From: Ornithodoros turicata
Lineage: Eukaryota > Arthropoda > Arachnida > Ixodida > Argasidae
Assembly (NCBI RefSeq): GCF_037126465.1
Contig: NC_088201.1
Location: 140,308,376 to 140,372,375, forward strand
Length of the DNA stretch: 64,000 nt
Reading direction: 5' to 3'
The notes under the pieces were generated by a model. The model was not told the origin of the DNA. It saw only the letters and a list, made by a program, of their open reading frames with translations, and did not search any database. The stretch's first letter is position 1, and the number at the start of each line of letters is the position of its first letter. Of the stretch, positions 1 to 11,900 are shown one piece after another. A program made the position numbers and the translations under genes.

Positions 1-1926
1 CATGACCACTCTTTCGATTATTTGCTGTGGCGCACCCTTTGGAGCAGTAACCAAGTTGACCAGCTTTCCGCTCCCCCCCCCCCCCTCAAACACAAATGCT
101 GAATCAGCCCAGAGGGGTCGAAGAAACCTGACAGACTCAGCAAAGTGAAGGAGGGCATGGACGTTGAAGGTCATAAAACCTTCCCCATACAAGGAAGGGC
201 AGCGACCAACAAAGCTGCTGAGGAGATTATCTGCAGATAAAATACAACGACCAATATAAATTTACACAGCGTCGCAGAGGCACGGCAAAAATTTTCACTT
301 CAGTGCATATTTGCATGCGTACTTCAAAAGTTTTTAGTGCATATAAATTCGGGGACTGTTTAGAACTTAACACTTTGCAGGCCGTACAGTGAATACAGCA
401 CCAAACACGTAATATGAAGAAAGTTGTCCAGTTATCATAACATTTTGTTAGGACATGTGCAAACCATGGATGTCATCATTTTGTTGACATATCCTGCAAA
501 CTGGTCATTGCGTAGCTTAGTGCACTACGAGCTTATGCATAAATATGACTCAAGCTACACTGGCTTTTTACCTGCGCGGGAGATGTTTTGTTCAGTTATC
601 TCCTCTCCTAACAAGATGAAAACAGCCTCCGAGAGCTTGGCCAAGTGTCTCCAGTATTCCCTTGGAAGTATGCCAACTGTGCAGGGCAGGCTACAGTAAA
701 GTAGCCAACTCCTTAGCTCAGAAGCCTTCCAGTGCACACGGTCGGTGATGCTTCGTGGGAGCCTCGTTATGCTGTGGGGAGGCTTAATGGACAGCAGGAG
801 AGTGGTTACTTGTGACACCTGGGCACGGGAGCTTGAAAGTAGTCCAGTTACTTTACTCACAAGATGACATGTGATTGTAGTGTAACGCGTGAAAGGTGCT
901 GTTTTTTTTTTCCTATTTCAAACTGCTTTTTTCAAGGTTCACTGCCTAGTTGCAGTTTTCGCAAACGGGTCATACAGCTGTTCAGCATGCTTTGCAAAAA
1001 AATTTTGTGATGAAGCAGCAGACGCAGTAGCATGGCTAAAAGGGTAGGTGTGGACCTTATGTTGCTTCAGAGCTGTTGCTTCCCTGGTTTCGGTATGGCT
1101 GCAGTGAAATTTGGGAGGTGAATAACTCAAGGTGGCGTGGTTGGAATTATGGAATCGATTATGGAATCGATTATTATGGAATTGATTATTATTAATCGAA
1201 CCGAATTATGGAATCGATTCGGAAAAGGACTGCCCATAATTCTGTTACTTATGCTACTCCAGCAAAACCCAAATTAAGAAGTTACTGTAAATGGTTTAGT
1301 GTTTTGTTGTTGTTACCAACAACTGATATTGGAGTGTCCAGTGAAAACAGGTGTGTGTGTGTCCTGGTTGGCGTTCCAGTATCTCTCGTATGTGGCTGGC
1401 GTACTCTATGTGCTTCTTCACAGCCGTGTTATCCTGTGGTTTCAGTATCATTTTCACGAAATTTTGGATATGAATAATTGGAAGTACGTGACTGGCTAAA
1501 TGCTTCTGAATTTCAGATTGGGTTCGGAAAAGGATTGCCTACAACTCTGGTGTTTCAGTTTCTGTCGAAATTTCCAAGTTAGATAGCTAATTAATGGACC
1601 TTACTTACTAAAATCATGGTGATGACCCACGCAAAACAAAATGTCCATAAAGCAGTACAACCCCTTTGTGAAAACCGCGTATAGGTAGCACTGGTAGCCT
1701 TGTTATAAGAAATCTGTTCTGAATAAAAAAAAACACGCTGTGTAAAAGAATGCTTTGCACTAAAGATGCAACCAAATGGTAGGATGAACAAGAAAGTAGA
1801 AGTACCTATGTAGTAGCGTTCCAAGGAGTGAGACGACCCAAAGAGGAAGTCATTGATTTGCCGTTCCACGCCAAGCAGGACTGAATGCATGTACTCGACA
1901 CTTGTTCCCCGAACAAGGTCGTGAAT
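1..1926 (-). pseudogene. CACTA/EnSpm Tnp2-type transposase, 3' part (copy 1)
   Basis: The minus strand carries recognisable remnants of the last three exons of the transposase seen complete at 21608-25461. Exon 3 ends at 1806 (donor GTACTT) and keeps the SVEYMH..LLGV motif. Exon 4 lies at about 572-832 with RLPRS, DRVHWK and LPREYW. Exon 5 starts at 230 after a CTGCAG acceptor, holds FMTFNVHALLHF and FVFEG, and runs off the window edge. The acceptor of exon 4 reads TTTCAAG instead of TTTCAGG, so splicing is probably damaged. A run of 13 C (73-85) becomes glycines in exon 5 and keeps the frame. Exons 1-2 are missing: homology stops inside exon 3 near 1926 and BEN-gene sequence begins about 20 bases later on the other strand. 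This is a dead, internally deleted copy. Confidence 0.85.
1141..1218. repeat. Degenerate GGAATCGATTAT simple repeat
   Basis: Several imperfect copies of GGAATCGATTAT and its shortened form lie head to tail in the intron between exons 3 and 4 of the broken transposase copy. No gene is implied. Confidence 0.6.
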
Positions 1927-2390
1927 CAACGTCCTCGAATAATATGAGGATGTGGTCCCAGCAAGTCTGCTTGCCGAGAAAGATGCCATAATAGTAAGAC
2001 TGAGGAAAAAACTGCAAGAAGCAGAAGCGGTGAAAAGTCGCCTCACTCTGGCACCGTTAGATAAAATTGGTAAGACACCATGTGTTATTGGAATGGTGCT
2101 GCAAAACGCAACACCTGTCAAGTGTTATGCCTTCTATGTGCCCAGACTCAGGCTTTATCTATGATGCAGTTTTTCCCTCACCTGGCTAGCCTTTACGCCA
2201 CCCCATCTGAAACCTTGGGGACGTTGTCTGCGTTGACACTGCAGCATTCAGCTTCCTTATATGTTCTGTCGTGGCCACCGTTAACTAATCTCTCATTCCT
2301 GTTGTCTCGCTCCGATAAGCACTCGTCTACTGCAGAACAGTTGCAATAGCAATTGACAGGTCGACTATCATTGTGGGGCGGTCAGTTGCA

Positions 2391-2545
2391 GGTATAGTCA
2401 GTGATGGCCAGTAGTTAACTACATGTAGTTAAACTACCTGATTGTAGTTAAAAAGTAGTTATCAACTACTTGCAGAAATATAGTGACAACTATTAGTTAA
2501 ACTACTATTTCGAGTAGTTAACTACAGTAGCTAGGTTACTTCAGG
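2391..2545. repeat. GTAGTTAACTAC-rich repeat
   Basis: A short block starting CAGTGATGGCCAGTAGTTAA is filled with palindromic GTAGTTAAC/GTTAACTAC words. A related inverted copy lies at 18390-18550. It looks like a low-complexity MITE family that has seeded introns of both BEN genes. Confidence 0.65.
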
Positions 2546-3420
2546 CGCCAACTACTTCCGATTTTGCCGCAAGCATTATGACAGGATTCTGCTTCCGAAT
2601 TTTACCTCGAGCTACTTGTTTGATGAGAACTGAGGTGTATTTGTTGTGTAGCAATTGTACCGTGCATGTGTACTAAATCTTCCGTTTTAATGCCTGTCTA
2701 GTGAAGCCTCATTTGCATGAATTTGCACTGAAACCGCATAGGATGGCTACATGATCGATCACCGTGGCTAAGCGAAAATATTTTACAGTCCGCAATCGGC
2801 ACCCACCGCAATATTTGTGCGTGGCGCATTGATGTGTGACTAACGAGCCTGAGTGTAATTCTTGTGCATGGTTTGTCGTATGTTGTACATACCTTCATAG
2901 CGGAAGCTTTCACTCCATAGAAAATATTTCCGCAGCAAGCACTTTTGTCAGCGCATTATATACAAGAGACAGGAAGAGGATTTTATGATAGTATGTGGAC
3001 TAAGCGACGTAGGCACAAGGGTATATCTTAAATATCATTATCATTGCTTGTGATTCATATTTAGGTTTCATTGCGCTTCAGCGAATTTTTCTTCACGTGA
3101 TGATACAACAAATTCACAAGTGATACTATGCCAGCAGCTGGCCATCCCCAAAATAACAATCTACCTGTCTGATGCTGTTTTCGCTGTTCTTCGATAGTGG
3201 AGCGCTTATCAGAGCGAGGCTACGGATGCAGGAGATTGCTTAACGGCGACCACTACAGTATATAGATATATATATTTCATTTATCTGTGATTTGGCTGCA
3301 TCCTGCAGAGATAGCACGGAAAGAACAGCGAGAAGCCATACCCCTTCACGACAACGCTTACAAAAATGCTGTGCTGGAAGTGCCTGTGCCTGGTGAGAAT
3401 ACATTTTTCCTGGGTGCGTT
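2546..3420. other. Intron of BEN copy 1, no feature seen
   Basis: AT-rich non-coding sequence between the coiled-coil exon and the 205-bp duplication. I see no supportable exon or RNA here. Confidence 0.5.
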
Positions 3421-3825
3421 TCACATTGAGGGTTGCATGCAACAAACTTCTTCGTCCTTTCAACTGGTGCGATATACTGGCACAATGACAAATCTAATGA
3501 TGATGGCTTTCAGGACCAGCAAAAGTGGCAGCAACCCCAAATGACCATGAGAATCATTGTCATGGTGTGCCCTACATACACGGTAGTATTTTTTTTATAT
3601 CATTTACATACAGGGTGTCCATTGTTCACATTGAGGGTTGTATGCAACAAACTTCTCCGTCATTTGAACTGGTGTGATACACTGGCACAACGACAAATCT
3701 AATGATGATGGCTTTCAGAACCAGGAAAAGTGGCAGCAACCCCAAATGACTATGGGAACCATTGTCATGGTGTGCCCTACATACACGGTAGTGTTTTTTA
3801 TATCATTTACATACAGGGCGCTTTT
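3421..3825. repeat. 205-bp tandem duplication
   Basis: The segment beginning TCACATTGAGGGTTG at 3421 recurs at 3626 with a few substitutions and ends near a second ACATACAGGG word. Both copies hold the same short frames, so these are duplicated non-coding DNA rather than two genes. CAGGGTGTCC at the junction resembles the terminus of a mariner-like inverted repeat. Confidence 0.8.
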
Positions 3826-3829
3826 GTTT

Positions 3830-4555
3830 AACCTTAACAATTTTAGTTTAATTTAACAAGTTTATATGAAAAATACAAGAGTTACCTAGGTGCCATCTGC
3901 ACAGGTGGGTTATGAGGCCTGGCAGACAATTTGTTCTACATATTGATTGAAATTTGACTAATTAATTAAGATGCATGAATGAGCTTTTTGCCAGAGATTT
4001 TCTGGGAAAAAGCCACTCAGATAGGATGTCCGATCGAAACACTTGGCCTTGACAGGTTTTCGAAGGCATTCAACAGCGGCAACACTAAAGTAGTGTTGTG
4101 GTTCTAGGCCAATGAAAAGCTGGAATATTTGCATGTCTTGTCTGGTGCCAATGAGCAACAGTTTTCTGCATGGGATATTCTGGGACTGATTTGCAAGAAA
4201 GACTATAAACGTATCAGATGAACGTACTTTTCATACTGAAACATATACATTTGTCTGTATGTCTTTCAGTGTCTAAATGTCTACCTTTTTGGACATTTTA
4301 GTGACAACATTTACAGGCTATAGTGAATGTTAAGGTTTAATTGTATCTCTTTAGAGTGCTTCATGGCCATTTCATCTGTGCTAATGTGGGCTATAGAATG
4401 CTGTTTCTCATACTTTTTACTGTACACATGTTTGATGGAGTGATGTGCTTTCACACATTTTAATTGTTGCTCATTTTGCTTGGCTTCATATATCTTGGAC
4501 TTCCTGTAGCTAGCAGGCAAATTGATTAACTTAGTACATGTTGCATTTTGTATTG
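3830..4555. other. Non-coding intron stretch
   Basis: AT-rich sequence with no frame, splice pattern or repeat I can support. It lies in the long intron of BEN copy 1 upstream of the first linker exon. Confidence 0.45.
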
Positions 4556-5603
4556 CAAGACTCTGTGGATTCTGAAGAGTCTCGCATGGACGTCAGATAT
4601 GACACAGTGACCACAAATGAAAACACCTCAGCGGGTAAAAGATCACTTGAATGCTCATCTCACATCAGTAGCACACTAATAAAATAGCCACCTACTTGCT
4701 TTCAGTAGGAAGTACTGCACCAGCGGCTGAGGCTGCACACTCATGTAAGAAGAGTATTCTATACTAGCTCGTGCTAACATTTGCTGAAAGAAAGCTTACA
4801 AATCAGTGTCAAATAATACTAATGGAGTATGGAAAAATGTTGCCTGCTATCAATTTATGGTTTAAATTTTCTGTTCAGCTTAGTTCAACGTGCGATACTG
4901 AAATGACCTATCATTATCTCACGTTGAACTACTGTCTGACTGTCTTGACACACTCTTTAAAGTTAATTGTGGGTTGAGCTATAGAGCATTGCTTAACTTT
5001 TGGCAGTGTTTGAGAGTTGTTGACATTGGGTGTATCACCTATCTTAACATTGACTGTTGTCAGTCATCTGCCCATGACTGCTCGTGCCTTCCCCGTACTC
5101 GCATTATAAGGGTCCTGATCCTTTTCCACTGAACCAGTTGGTTCGAGCTCTCTTCACTAATAAACTGCTTTGGTCAATTTCAGCCTCCACACAGGTTCCT
5201 GGGCTTGTTCCGTCACAACCGTTGCACTTCGTTGTTGAGGGCAAGGTACGGTTCAGAATGTCTTCCACGTAGATTTATAATGGAAGCTGGCTTTGCGAAA
5301 TTTATCACTAAGGGCAGCCCCTGCTACAAAACGAGTTCTGACATGACAAATGTTCTGTGCAAAGTGCTGTAGTTTACTTTGCAAATATCCAGTGTTTTCT
5401 TTCTTTTAATTCATTGCACAATTGTTATTGTAAAGCTTTGGGAGCTACATAGAAGCAGTTAACGGTTGTGGGTTGCATGGTTGGTGGACAACTTTCAGGG
5501 ATATGTCGTGATTGCAGAATGAGAGTGAGTTGAGTACTACGGTAATGTTTAAAGAGTCATCCTGCATGTCCTGCAAGGACAGTTGTTGCTCACTTTATTG
5601 TTA

Positions 5604-7048
5604 ATCATTCCACGCCAAACGCCCTAGACATTGCGCTCGATCATCCCCCAATTTCTTTCAAATAAATTTTGTTTGACTGCGCCCATGCAGCCAATGCTCT
5701 CCGTGCTTATTTTTGATGCAAAACTTTTTTTTTTGAGCTGTGGCCGCCTCTTGAACATTGTGATAGCAAACAAAATAGCATTTTTGCATATTCCAACCAA
5801 ATCTCTTCTGAGTTATGGCAAAGCATAATCCTTTCGCGTGATGACTCGTTGAAGTTGATTGACACTTTTGTTGACACGCTGTTGCCTAGGAGGCATAGAA
5901 CGTGTTAAAACATTTATAGACGTGCTGACATCGAAGAGTAGGCTGACAATTATAATTTATGGAAATATTGCTTTTTACCACATATTCAGCCGTCAATTGC
6001 AGGCTGAGGTGGTCATGATAAAAATATGAGACAAATTGCATTTGGTAGTATGCCACTACAACATTTATTTTACAATGTTTAATCAAAACACCTTTTGTTT
6101 TGGCAGCGAAAACAATTTTTGACATTGACCACCCGGCGTTGCCCATGCGAGGCTGTTTTGCCCCTAGATGCATTGTCACCAGTGTTACAAAATACACATG
6201 GGAGTGGCCCCAACCGATTTGCAAAGCCTTCAAAAACATGTTGTGCAAACTAGCTTTTGAAGCTCGAGGTTCTCGTGAGAACGGCCTTCTGTGGCAGCGC
6301 AGTACGTAAGGAGCACTGGAGACAGGGATGTACTTCGTCGACGACGGGTCTGCACCTTACATGTAGCTCACTTCAGAGGCTACACCTGCCTCCTCAGCAG
6401 GGTCCAGAAATTCAATGACTCCACTCGGACAGTTTTAGACTATCCTTCTGTTATTCTATCTTTGGTGGTAGTCGAAGTTGCCATGCTTTCCGTGTTTATT
6501 GCACACCATTTATTGTCTGGAGCTGTAGAGTCGGTGTTAGTAAGTGTTGTGTCCATCATCGCTCGACCAGATTATGGTTATTCACAGCCCGCCAGTACCT
6601 GTAGTCACCAAAGCACATGCTTAGGCCCAGTGCTCCTACTGAACTGCGTCGCCGCAGTTGGCCATTCTCGTGAGAACCTGAAGCTTGGAAGATTGTTTTT
6701 CTATTATTTGTTTTTAATGCTCATTTAGCTAAACAACGCCAACCGGATTGAACCGCACCCTGGTGTTTGGCGGCACCGACTGCAATGCGTCTTATGCTTT
6801 GCCTTCACTCAGAAGGGATTCGGTTGTAATTTGCAAAGAAGCCATTTTGTTTGTTGGTTGGTTTTTTCACCAGGTAGGTTACGTATCCCCATCACAATCT
6901 TCAAGAGGTGGCGACGATGCTACAATTTTTTTTTTGCCAGAATTAAGTCGTGAGATAATTGGTTGCATGGGAATAATCAACCACAATTTATTTGAAAGAA
7001 ATCGGGGATGGTCGAGTGCAATGCCTGGGACGTTTGGCATGGAATGAC
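5604..7048. mobile_element. Foldback element with ~160-bp inverted repeats
   Basis: The arm 5604-5766 is repeated in inverted orientation at 6888-7048. Both start TCATTCCA(C/T)GCC at the outer end and share the word TTTCTTTCAAATAAATT. The arms enclose about 1.1 kb with no transposase. The outer motif TCATTCC...GCCAA is shared with the smaller foldback at 40777-41133, suggesting one non-autonomous family. It lies in the last large intron of BEN copy 1. Confidence 0.75.
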
Positions 7049-7574
7049 CCTCTGTTTTACTTTCAAAAGGCCAGGGGCATGTCATTACGTAAGGTACTTA
7101 TGGCAAGAATAAGTATTCCTTATTCGCATGTAAACTAAGTCTCACTGGGGAAAAAATGCCTCAGATTGCCTCATTGCTCTGGTGCATTGTACAACTTGAT
7201 CAACGCAGCAAACGTGTTTATCGAAGTGTCACAACCCCTAGTAAGTGGGCTCTGCATCCACCATGACTTTCGCTCACGGAGTTACCAGCATATGGTAGCA
7301 GCTAAAGAGGCTTACTTAGTGTTCAATATGTGGCACTGATAACGTGTACGATTTGCAGCTTCACCTTGGGAACAACTTCTTTGTTCCCGAGAACAAGTTT
7401 GCCTTCATGCAGCGGGGTACATCGGACAAGAAGCTTGTCAAGGACCTCGCGCGGCACCTTTGGACAATGGAAGAAATCGCATTAAGAAGCATCACAGGGC
7501 AGCCCTGCCGCCGTCCGGGCATTGAAGGGCCCATGAAGCAGCAGGCACACCGGAGAAGTTAGAGGCATTAACAA

Positions 7575-8570
7575 GTAAGATATGCTGCCCCTGTTTCAAA
7601 GAAAGATGGCGGTGAGCTTTGCTGTAATAACATAGGGGCGACTGAGAACACATCCAGAACAAACATAATTTCTTCCCCAGTGAGCAGTGTGTAGTAATTC
7701 TAGTCGAGCAAGCCTGGATAAAAATCCACATAAATTACAAATGTCCTATGCCAGTACATTTTGGAATGTCATCCATCGCCTCACAGGTGATGGCAGGCAG
7801 AGCAGTCATTATCAGAGCGCCATTGTATTGACCGGACTCATGACTGTCGTCTGTGGGTCCAGTGTTTATCATCACCATCATATCTTCAAACGCAACCATT
7901 CAGGTTCCGCAGTTCTCTTCTCAACAGGTGTGGTCTTCCTGCCTCTCTTGCAACCAGCATAGCTGCAAATTTGTGGCCTTGAGACGTGGTCCTCTGGCAT
8001 AATTTTCTTTTGTAGCATCTGTCTAGACGAATATCTTAATAACAGTTTACCATTATTGTGGTTGGCCTCTATTTTTTTTGGCATAGCAGTTCAGTAGTGC
8101 TTTGTTTAATGCAACCAGCAACCAGAACAGCTTGTTGATAATATTGATAATATCCTACATAAACACAAGTTTTTCTTTAAATGTTTTCCAGAATGTCCTA
8201 TGTAAGTGCTGGTTTATGAGGGGAAGCACTGCAAGCCCCAAATCGTTGAAATGTTTTAAAATTTTCATTATATTTATCAGAATATTCAAAAGAATACAGA
8301 GAACGAGAACCCCTCAGGAAGGTTTGCTGAAAGTAAACATTTTCTAAGGTCCTAGCCATTGCAAATAACCAAGCAGGAGGAACTTTGTGAAACACCCAGC
8401 ATATCAGTGTGCTCAGTTTTTACGGGTTCACTAGTGATTGGCATGTGAAGGCACTGACAGAATGGCAACCTCAGATATATGCCACATACTCATGTGTCTG
8501 ACACCTATAGCGTATAAACAGTGTCTCTTTTCCTTTTTTTTTTTCAGATGGGGTGTCAAGACCCTCCTGA
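7575..8570. other. Remnant after BEN exon of copy 1
   Basis: Non-coding, AT-rich. The expected last BEN exon is not found before the subterminal array at 8577, so the 3' end of copy 1 appears to be missing. Confidence 0.5.
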
Positions 8571-8576
8571 AAAATC

Positions 8577-8845
8577 CAGTAACACTGGACAGACTGGTTA
8601 CCAGTATCCAGTGGCAGACCGGGTTATTAACCCAGTCTGAGACTGGTCCTACTGGTGTGACCAGTGTTGGTGCTGGTTCTACTGGTGGGACCAGTGCTGG
8701 CACTGGTCCCACTGGTGCGTCCAGTGCCGGCACTGGTCCTACTGGTGCGTCCAGTGCCGGCACTGGTCCTACTGGTGCATTCCGCACTGACATTGGTCAT
8801 ATGGCTATGGTCAGTCTTGGCACTGGTACCCTTGGCCAATGGCCC
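8577..8845. repeat. CCAGT/ACTGG subterminal array, left end of the near-complete CACTA element
   Basis: Dense direct and inverted copies of CCAGT, including a 30-bp unit (ACTGGTGCGTCCAGTGCC core) repeated near 8715-8770. It lies just beyond the poly(A) signal of the minus-strand BEN gene, the same place as the array at 45190-45385 relative to BEN copy 2. CACTA elements typically carry such subterminal repeats as protein-binding sites. The long T/G/S-rich frames here are repeat artefacts. I could not fix the exact terminal inverted repeat. Confidence 0.75.
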
Positions 8846-8907
8846 CCTATATTATTGTGTTTGCTGTATGAATGACACAAGGACATCTTGTTTCAACAAT
8901 ACCGTCT

Positions 8908-11900
8908 TTATTCTCCTCCCGGCTTTCTTCTCTTTCCCTGCCTCGCCACGTCGGCAAAATAATCGGCCAGCACCTTCCTTGCTGTCCTTGCCCTGACCTC
9001 TTTTGGTGTGCCGTTCTGGTGGCTGTCAATGTATAGGATGAGGCCATCTGAAAGATTAGGAAGGATGAGTGCAACATATCATGTAGCACAGAATACATTT
9101 TATGTCTTGCGTACAACAATATACTGCACTGCAGGAATTCTGCTGTGTGAATTATCAGAATGCCCAAACAGTGAGTGAAGACCGAAGGAGAATAATAACA
9201 ACTGCATTCCTCACAGTTCCTTACAAATGCTGGCATCACCACACTTCCATTTCCAAATTTCTAATTCACTATTTCTATTTCACTCCAGCAACACTACAGG
9301 TGTGAGAAAACAGAACAAGAAACTTGTTAACAAAGGTTCTACCAAGAATATTGTAAAATGTATGCATACTTTGTCTCATATGTCCACATCCTGGTTTTGC
9401 ACTTGACCCAGTTTTAGCGCTTACCACCACCATAAAGCATGACATCATTACATTGTATATATAGTGAAAAACGCCAAAAATGGAAACCGTTTAATAGAGA
9501 CGGCAACAAGGGTAATCCAAATTGGGTGAGAAAGGCAGAGCAATGAAACAAGCATAAAATTAAGGTAAACAAGGAAATGTGTTGCTGTGTTCAGTGATGG
9601 TTGCAAAGAGGTGTAAAGGAAAATGCAGTTGCTGAGGGCACAAGGAAAGCCACAGCAGGGGAAAGGTAATGTCAAGTGGGTTGATGCACCAATGATACTG
9701 TAGTGCCACTTCTGGTTACTGAATGCACCTGCATGCCGTATGAGGTCAGATGGAGCCTTAGCACTTAGTTCAATTGAGATACCGTATGAATGCCACTGAA
9801 TTAACAAGAGTTCACTGCCGTGGACAAATTTGTAGAGGTGTGCGAATATTTGAAATACAATTCGAATAGTTTGTGCTATTCGAATGGTATTCACAAATCG
9901 CTGCAATGGCTGCAATTTTTCCGAATATTTTTCGAAGATTACCGGAAATTTCCATGGATGCCCGTTTGTGAGAGGCCGAAGATCGTGTACAGAAGAATCG
10001 TATACAGAACTTCAAGGACAATGGTACTACCGGGTGCTGAATTGGAGGCAGCTTGCCTTGGTTGAATATCGAACGCAGAGACTTACTGGTTATAGCCTCC
10101 ACTTTTTGAGGCGTAGCTTGCTGTTTAGCAACTCCCGTAACCCCTGGCCTCCTGCAGGGCTGGCCTGTCATGCTTCTCGACGACAACTCATCGACTGTCC
10201 AGAAGTGACGGGCCAGATCTTTTACAAGCTTCATGTCTGTGGTCCCACGCTGGATATATTTGAATTTGTCAACAGGTATCCAAAGGTTGTTCCCTAGGTG
10301 GATCTGGAATTAACAACAGAACCCACGTCAATTACATTGTTCCCGTAGCAATGTAAGAGACAGGTAGATACATGATGAATGTGTGATTTTTGCACACTGA
10401 TTATTGCTGTCTGACAACTACAGTGAACTTCCTTTCAGTAAAAATCGAATAAGTTGATATTTATGCTTAACTCAAACACACCATGATTTCCCTGGTATAT
10501 CTACTCTGTTGTAAATTCATTACATAACTCAAATTACTACATAACTCAAACTGGTGAATGCTTGGGGGGGGGGGGTTGAGTTATTCAGTTCACTGTACTG
10601 TTATTTGCGGAATTAGGGGTCTGCCACGGAATCAGGAGTTCAACACAGAATTTCCTTCCTGCAATGCTTTCGTGTGCGGGGTGAAGCCCGCTTTAGGGGT
10701 GCTAAAATCACGAGTGCATTCGAAGAATGTTCGAAAAATTTAACCAGTTCAGAATGACCGCGTCCAGTTCTCCTTTAGTTGAATGAATAGAAAGCTGTAA
10801 TGTTCATGCATGGGTGGAAGTTATCTAAAGCCGATGAAACTCTCTCAATTTATCACGGAAATTTCCGAAAATTGCACAATTCCACGAAATTCCGTGTCGA
10901 AACCCAATTCCGCGGCAGACCCCCCCAATTTCCACGAATGGTCGCGGAAAACCCGGGGGCCTTAATCATGACTCACTGCACCATGACATGATGAAAGGCC
11001 CTGTCCTCAGCAGCTGGAGTAGACAGCCCGTTAAATGCGGCCTCTGACAGAGAAACAACTCAAAGATCAGTAATAATGAATATAAGAAGGAGCATAACTC
11101 AGGAGGTTACCTGTATGTCTGCTTGGTGACGAAAATGCTGCTGGAGGGCACGTGCTGGGCACCTCTAAAAAAGGGGGAATGAGAATAGGTTTTAGTACAT
11201 ACAAAGGAAGCTTCCTATATACTACATGAAAAGTCAGGGCTTAGGGAAACACACAGATAAAGTAGCGCATGCAGTCCGAGCTGGGCAGTGATGAAAATTA
11301 ATAAAACAATCTAGGTCTTGTGAACCATACTGAAGCATGTGTGTAATGTGAAAGCATAACTCAGGAGGTTACCTGTATGTCTGCTTGGTGACGAAAATGC
11401 TGCTGGAGGGCACGTGCTGGGCACCTCTAAAAAAGGGGGAATGAGAATAGGTTTTAGTACATACAAAGGAAGCTTCCTATATACTACATGAAAAGTCAGG
11501 GCTTAGGGAAACACACAGATAAAGTAGCGCATGCAGTCCGAGCTGGGCAGTGATGAAAATTAATAAAACAATCTAGGTCTTGTGAACCATACTGAAGCAT
11601 GTGTGTAATGTGAAAGCATAACTCAGGAGGTTACCTGTATGTCTGCTTGGTGACGAAAATGCTGCTGGAGGGCACGTGCTGGGCACCTCTAAAAAAGGGG
11701 GAATGAGAATAGGTTTTAGTACATACAAAGGAAGCTTCTTATATTACATGAAAAGTCGGGGCTTAGGGAAACACACAGATAAAGTAGCGCATGCAGTCCG
11801 AGCTGGGCAGTGATGAAAATTAATAAAACAATCTAGGTCTTGTGAACCATACTGAAGCATGTGTGTAATGTGAAAGCATAACTCAGGAGGTTACCTGTAT

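Larger units (their letters stand above)
1945..7574 (+). pseudogene. BEND5-like BEN-domain gene of CACTA copy 1 (5' end deleted)
   Basis: Exons recognised in order: a coiled-coil exon (1945-2069, VVPASLLAEKD then heptad-like RLRKKLQEAE, donor GTAAGA); two linker exons 4560-4634 (75 nt) and 4706-4744 (39 nt), both phase 1-1 and rich in S, T, E and A; a 62-nt exon 5184-5245 that changes phase 1 to 0 and ends FVVEGK; and the BEN exon 7359-7574 (LHLGNNFFVPENKF, LVKDLARHLW, SITGQP). The join FVVEGK-LHLGNN matches the pattern I recall from vertebrate BEND5 (NGK-VHLGSG). The BEN exon is 216 nt, against 217 in the other copies; a one-base loss near 7547 shifts the frame to a TAG just after KQQA. The N-terminal exons and the last exon are absent. 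The gene is divergent from the broken transposase at 1-1926. Confidence 0.75.

Noticed and set aside
424..699. Plus-strand 91-codon frame
   Set aside because: It overlaps, on the opposite strand, the transposase exon 4 remnant that has clear protein homology; it is a shadow.
8438..8875. Glycine/threonine-rich protein frames on both strands
   Set aside because: They are translations of the CCAGT/ACTGG subterminal repeats and have no conserved start or partner in the other arrays.
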